From Suillus spraguei (Eukaryota > Basidiomycota > Agaricomycetes > Boletales > Suillaceae), in the NCBI GenBank assembly GCA_016800925.1, contig JABCPU010000625.1:1-34401 (forward strand): a DNA stretch of 34,401 bases, read 5' to 3'. Positions 29,090 to 34,401 of this stretch are shown piece after piece (position 1 is the first letter of the stretch; the number at the start of each line of letters is the position of its first letter). The translations under genes were made by a program, and so were the position numbers. A model generated the notes under the pieces. It saw only the letters and a program-made list of their open reading frames with translations, was not told where the DNA came from and made no database searches.

Positions 29090-31400
29090 ATGTCCGGGCA
29101 CTTTCTACGCCACACCACTTACATCACTATCCAAGTTATTATCCTGGCATTTGGGTACGGATTTCTTGGCGCAGTACTCTATCACCGTTACCTCTATCCA
29201 TCCGATCGAGTTATCGAGTTATGGGAGCAACACCTCAAAGTGGTGACGTTCGTAGCCTCGTTGATAGCCACTGCGCTTGCAGTGTCTACCGCTACGTCTG
29301 TATACCCTTTTATTCCATAGCATACCACTCACATAGTCTCCTAGTCTTTTTGCGATTTCAATTAAGGAGGCATTGAGACATCGCATGTCGAACCCTATAT
29401 CTCTTGTTCTACTAAGCGCCGGTGTCGCTTTGTCGAAGGGCTCATACATGTTGAGCCGTAGACACTGGAAATTGACCACCCTGACGCTGTTCGTCTATGG
29501 TGTGCTGAGACTCTTGACAGCTGGGTAACTCACTGCTGAGATCGTGCTATTGTAGCATTGTCTAATTTAAGTGCGGATATAGGTGGACAAATATCCTGAC
29601 ACCAGACTATCTCCAAATGCCGATTCCCATGCGAGGATATGAACTTGACATTACTGGAACCGCGTTCTCCACCATGCTCCTCAACGAATATAAAAATCAA
29701 GGTTACGCTAACAGTATGTGTGTCTCTACTTTCCCAGTGCTTCATCCGTTTCTTCTAAAACAAACATCTCAAGTTCGAGACGATGCTTTCGAGGTTCTCG
29801 ACATCGGCGGAATGCTAAGTGGAATCTCTGCGGCGGGGCAGACCTATGGTCTTCCTGGGATATTTAACTTCAATGGCGCAAAATACAATGTATCTACTCG
29901 TAAGTTCAGATTATCGGGTCACTTGAAGCTGTTTTTCAATGATATGTTGTGCATCTAGAGGGAATTGTACCCGCCATCGAGGAATATTCTGGCTCAGATG
30001 CAGTTCCGGGTTCCAACGGTACTCGTCTTGGATTTTCTGGTGGAAACGTCACGGTCAACACAACACCGATACCGGGAAAACGTACCATCTTGCCTCTTCC
30101 TTCAGGCATATTGAGGTCCTATTCCATGTTGCAGCAAGGGTTAACAGCCAATGTCAACTGCCGGCCCATTTACTCGAATGACACGCAGTATGCTTGGAAT
30201 ACGAGCGACTCCGAAGTTGTCTATGCCAACGCAGCTGCTCCGAACACCTCCCTCGCTGGTCTTCGCCTGTGGAACATAGTCGGAAACTGCAGTACCAGTG
30301 AGTTCCGACCGTGCATGTCTTGCCTCGAATTCACTATCGGCTTCTAGACACGTCCATGATGCAGGAATATGTGACCATGGTGGATGCATTTGGAAATGCG
30401 AGCTCGTCGAGTGGCTTTCTTCCTTCTGTCGTGTGCCCAGGGCCTGTGAACATGAGTCAGACTTCTACGAATCTAAGTCAAACTCACACAAGCTTCAGTG
30501 AGCCATTACAGATATGCGTTTGTAGTCATTGATCGATCCTGTTCCTATAGCGATTCTTTCACAAGGATTCAACAAGTATAGTTTCCTTAACGCAAGCGTG
30601 TGTGAGGTGACCCCACTGTTGACCACCGTCCGCGCCAATTATTCCAATGACCTGATTTCTTCCGAGGTCCTTTCATCTATCCCTTTCCGGTCAGAGAATG
30701 TTCAGCTACTGTCGTTCATCGCAGGAGTTGTCAAGTTTCAGTCGATCAGCTCGCAGGGGCTTATGAGCAGCACGATCGGAGATACTCTGTACTCCATCTA
30801 TTCCTCCACAACTACCACAACTATAGGCGATAATCTTGGAAATCAGAAACAGGTTTACGAAGAGCTAGTGAGTTTCATGCTGTAAGGTCTTTGACCACCT
30901 CAAGTTATGCCTTTCCTAGGAGGACTATTGGGGTGGGGTTGTTGAGTTTTCCGCCACGGTGAGATTTCTGATCCTTTAGGTCCAATCCAAATCGACTTAG
31001 CATCGCATGGTAGTACCTTCGGTCCGGGTTTATGGCTGTGGGTAGCTTCACCGATAATAACATCCCGGTCGAGCTCCAGTCCCAGGTTAATGGGACACTG
31101 CAGATATGGATAATAGGTTGGACTTCGCAGTCGACAACATATCTTCTCGCTATCATTCCCGGCACCATCATCACCATCCTCACATTCGCCTGCGGTTTGT
31201 ATAGTATCTTACAGAACGGTGGCTATAGTACCACATTCGATGCGTCGAACACCCTTCATCTCATTATGGCATTCGTTGCCGGTGGTCTGACACTTGAAGA
31301 TTTTGGCGAGGATGGGATTATCGCCAACGAGGGCGTGAATGTGAAGCTGGAGGAGAATGGCGTTGATCACAGGGCAAAGAAATTTGTGAAAGTTGATTAA
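29090..31400 (+). CDS. Uncharacterised multi-TM protein with large glycosylated outer domain, copy 1 (624 aa, 9 exons)
   Basis: I do not recognise a named family; it looks like a lineage-specific fungal membrane protein. Exons: 29090-29295, 29345-29524, 29583-29713, 29774-29899, 29959-30297, 30348-30497, 30551-30867, 30920-30958 and 31014-31400, all in phase. The first donor is GTCTGT. Topology seen: TM at about 11-31 (YITIQVIILAFGYGFLGAVL), about 51-72, a weaker one at about 87-104 and one at about 114-130. A domain of roughly 400 residues follows with many NxS/T sites (NGT, NVT, NTT, NDT, NTS, NMS) and scattered Cys. A last TM at about 537-562 (LLAIIPGTIITILTFACGLY) precedes a short hydrophilic tail (LEDFGEDGIIANEG). 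The long glycosylation-rich part suggests a cell-surface or secretory-pathway location. A decayed tandem copy follows 1.2 kb downstream. Confidence 0.82.
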
Positions 31401-32644
31401 ATGATGGGCGTATGATTTTAGGACCGTATGTAGTTCATCGGACTTTTCCAGCCCACTTCCAGCTGAGCGTTGGTGTCTTTCGTTCCTTTCGTCCGTTTTT
31501 TGACCAGTGACATTGAGTTCGGAGTACCTCACATTCGTTATTTCTTCGTTGCTTGCACCTGTCTCTCCTATACATCAGATTATCTAACTACTGTACGTTT
31601 GTGCTACTATATCGGGTTAGTACTGAACGGAACACCCTCGGTTTGTTGCTGCTGAGTTGTGAGAATTTGGCGCGCCATGAGGAACACTGGAAGCACTACT
31701 TGTATGGCATGTGCATGAATGACGCCTGGAGAATGCAGCCTGCCGGAATGTTCCGGCATCACTGCGCTGTTCGCTCCCGAATTCAATCCGAATTAGTTCA
31801 TTTTTTTGTTCTCTCCTCACTCGGTTTCTTTATACCCACCTGCCACTTCCTTGTTCGCACCTAAGCCTAAGTAGTAGTAGGGGTCCTACTACTACTTTCA
31901 TTAGTTCAAATGCCATGTGCCAGTATTATGGTGATATCTATCGTTTTGACCGCATGGTGTTGGACCATGAAAACTGGCATGTTAACCACGTCTTATTGAA
32001 AAAGCGAGTCACTTTAATCTGAAGTTTTAAGCATAATTATTCCCGGCCACAATGCGTTTTCTACTAGGAGCTATATATGGCTAGAGTCGGCTGAGGGCTC
32101 GCACACCTTTTCATAGTTGATACGTGCCCTCCTCACGAGCATCGGCATTTCACGAAGCATACCATTGGAAGATGGTCAATCTGATATATACTAAAATGAC
32201 TCATCATGGAGTCTGTATGTAGTGAGTCACTATTACTACTGCTGCTAGTGAGTACTTTGCTTGGATCACCAAAAAACTTGAAAAACCTGGTTATGGCATA
32301 GGTCGTAAACGTAATATTGCCATTTGGCGGCCTAGTAGCTAGCGCTAGTCCCAAAAGAAAACATCAAACCATGAATTTTCAACGTTCCACTCTATGACAA
32401 TATTGAAATCGCATTCCTACCATAGTTACATACTCCGGGCCAGAAATTCGTGGTGTTTTGATCGGACTCACGCCGTTCTGTTCACAAAATTGGCCTGCCA
32501 AACTGTCCTGCGCCCGCATCACAGGGTTGTTACGAGATGCCGCTACATAATTCAATCAAGCACAAAGGAATCAGAAATTTTGAAGGCGTCAAAATAGATC
32601 GTATTTATATGATCATCTACCGGGATCGATTCCGTGCTTCTACC
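31401..32644. other. Intergenic between tandem copies, no gene recognised
   Basis: 1.2 kb with short ORFs only (for example 31470-31655 and 31553-31864 plus). Apart from the hairpin at 31869-31897 and the duplicated core promoter at its right end, nothing stands out. The upstream sequence of the two copies is similar only in the last 50 bp or so. Confidence 0.5.
31869..31897. repeat. Perfect 13-bp hairpin of AGT triplets
   Basis: AAGTAGTAGTAGG (31869-31881), a 3-nt loop GGT, then CCTACTACTACTT (31885-31897). It lies about 470 bp beyond the stop of the multi-TM gene. It could form a strong stem in RNA or be a micro-palindrome from a triplet repeat; no function is implied. Confidence 0.7.
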
Positions 32645-34401
32645 ATGCCCGCGCACTTTCTACGGCGCATCGTTATCGTCAGTGTCCAGCTCATCATTCT
32701 AGCATTTAGCTATGGATTTCTTGGCGCAGTTCTCTATTATGGTGCCCTCTATCCACCCGATCGAGTCGCCAACTTATGGAAGAATTACCCCCAAGAGTTG
32801 ACAATGGTAGTCACGTTGATAGCAACCGTGCTTTCAGTGGCTACTGCTATGTATGTACATCCTTTCATTTTCTCTAGCATACCACTCACATGGAGATGAA
32901 CATTTCTTTAGTCTTTTCACGGCTTCAGTGAAGGACGCATTGAGACATCGCATGTCGCAGCCCATCTCTCTCATTGAGCTAACAGCCGGTGTCGCATTGT
33001 CGAAGGGCTCATATATATTGAGACCCGAGTACTTACGCCTGACCAGCCTGACGCTGTTCCTCTTTGTGGTGCTGAGACTCTTGACAGCTGGGTAACTCGC
33101 TACTGAGAGATTCGTACTATTGCGGTATCGTCTAATTTAAATGCGGATATAGGTGGACAACTCTCCTGACACCTGTCTACTTTTCACTGCCAATTACCAT
33201 GCAAGGATCCGAACTCGACATTACCGGGAATGCGTTTAACACAATGCTCTACGGTGAATATCAAGCTCAGGGTTTCAGTCAGAGTACGTATTTCTACTTT
33301 TCCAGTGCTTCGTCCTTCTAAAACGAACAACCCAAGTCCGGAACGACGCTTTCGAAGTTCTTGACATCGGCCGGCATGCTAAGTGGAATCTCTGCGGCAG
33401 GGCAGACCTATGGTCTTCCTGGACATTCAACTTCAATGGTGCAAAATATAATGTATCAACTGGTAGGTTCAGACTCAGGTCAGTTGGGCTGTTTTGCGAT
33501 GACATGCTGTGTATCTAGGGGGGATTGTGCCACCATTGAGGACTATTCCCGGCTCAGATGGAGCTCCGTGTGCCGATTGTACTCGTCTCGCATTTTCTGG
33601 TGGAAACGTCACAGTCAACACAGGACCGATACTGGGAAAACATTCCATGCATACTGTTCCTTCAAGGCTTCGGCACGAACTATTCCATGTGGCAGCAAGG
33701 GGTAACAGCCAATGTCAGCTGCCAACCCATCGGCTCGAGTGGCACACAGTACACTTGGAACCCGAACAACTCCCAACTTGTCTATACCAACGCAACTGCT
33801 TCCAACGACTCCCTCGCTGGTCTTCGCTTGTGGAATATAGTTGGAAACTGCGGTGCCGGTGAGTTCTGACCGCATATATCTTGCCTCGAATTTACTATCA
33901 GCCCCTAGATACGTCCATAACGCAGAACTATGTGACCATGGTGAATGCAAGTGGAGATGCGTCCCCGTCGAGTGGCTTCCTTCCTTCCATTGTGTGCCCG
34001 GGCCCTATGAATCTGAGTCAAACTTATACAAGCTTCGGTAAGCCATTACACATATGCGCGTGTAATCGTCCACCGATTCTCTTTATATAGCAATTCTTCT
34101 ACAAGGATTTAACAAGTATAATTTCCTTGATGCCAGCGTGTGCGAAGTGACCCCACTGTTGACCATCGTTTCGCGCCAATTATGCCAATGATTTAATTTC
34201 TTCTTCCGACATCATTTCATCCAACCCCTTCCGGTCAGAGAATGTTCAGGTACTATCGTTCATAGCTGGAGTTGCCAAGTTTCAGTCGATCAGCTCGCAG
34301 GGGCTTGTGAGCAGCACGATTGGGGATACCTATACTCCATCTATTCCTCAACGACTAACACAACCATAGGCGATGGTCCTGGAAATCAGACACAGGTTTA
34401 C
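32645..34401 (+). pseudogene. Tandem copy 2 of the multi-TM protein, frameshifted, runs off right edge
   Basis: Same exon plan as copy 1: 32645-32850, 32912-33091, 33153-33283, 33337-33462, then from 33519. The first four exons have exactly the same lengths as in copy 1 (206, 180, 131 and 126 nt). The first two hundred or so residues read cleanly (YGFLGAVLYYGALYPPDRV, SLIELTAGVALSKGSYIL). Exon 4 has an extra base (near 33371) balanced by a lost base (near 33424), giving about 18 out-of-frame residues. Exon 5 has an uncompensated extra base near 33666, after which the homologous sequence (NYSMWQQGVTANVSC) continues in another frame. A further insertion near 34170 and a deletion near 34330 are seen against copy 1. 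It is most likely non-functional, although its first donor (GTATGT) is better than that of copy 1. Confidence 0.82.

Noticed and set aside
1..34401. CRISPR arrays, bacterial operons, rRNA or tRNA genes
   Set aside because: No regularly spaced identical repeats, no cloverleafs and no rRNA-like sequence; intron structure shows a eukaryotic nuclear genome.

Overview
This is nuclear DNA from a filamentous fungus, almost certainly a mushroom-forming basidiomycete (Agaricomycetes). Genes are broken by many short introns of about 45-60 nt, mostly GT-AG with CTNAC/CTAAT-like branch sites. The protein families fit: A1 aspartic protease, GH79, La protein, SDR and WD40-TPR repeat proteins. The WD40-TPR type is, from memory, especially expanded in Boletales, so Boletales is my guess rather than a demonstrated fact.

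Layout. 1-4700 is transposon and repeat debris: a decayed hAT transposase (minus strand, running off the left edge), low-complexity and tandem repeats, and an unrecognised spliced-looking ORF. 4833-6079 is an intact seven-exon short-chain dehydrogenase. 6965-7900 is a dead WD40-TPR gene fragment. 8233-11640 is a secreted aspartic protease gene destroyed by successive insertions. Its second intron holds a palindromic element, itself split by a complete Tc1-like DD34E transposon, followed by a 273-bp MITE. A second copy of that MITE sits in inverted orientation in exon 3.

11640-18160 is the most striking part: a perfect inverted repeat with 3041-bp arms and a 439-bp spacer. It is made of two copies of one hAT transposon joined tail to tail. 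The left copy's outer end interrupts the protease gene; the right copy's outer end interrupts a different gene, a WD40-TPR gene (18161-20420, minus). Neither host gene continues on the far side and the 8-bp flanks differ. The structure therefore looks like two insertion sites fused by breakage inside both elements, or an assembly chimera.

20421-34401 is gene-rich. On the minus strand lie a four-TM small membrane protein, the La RNA chaperone (reading frame off by one base at an A9 tract) and an intact 13-exon GH79 glycoside hydrolase with 13-nt and 16-nt microexons. Divergent from GH79, on the plus strand, is a tandem pair of an uncharacterised multi-TM protein with a large glycosylated outer domain. 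The first copy is intact; the second is decayed by frameshifts and runs off the right edge. No rRNA, tRNA or CRISPR array was seen.
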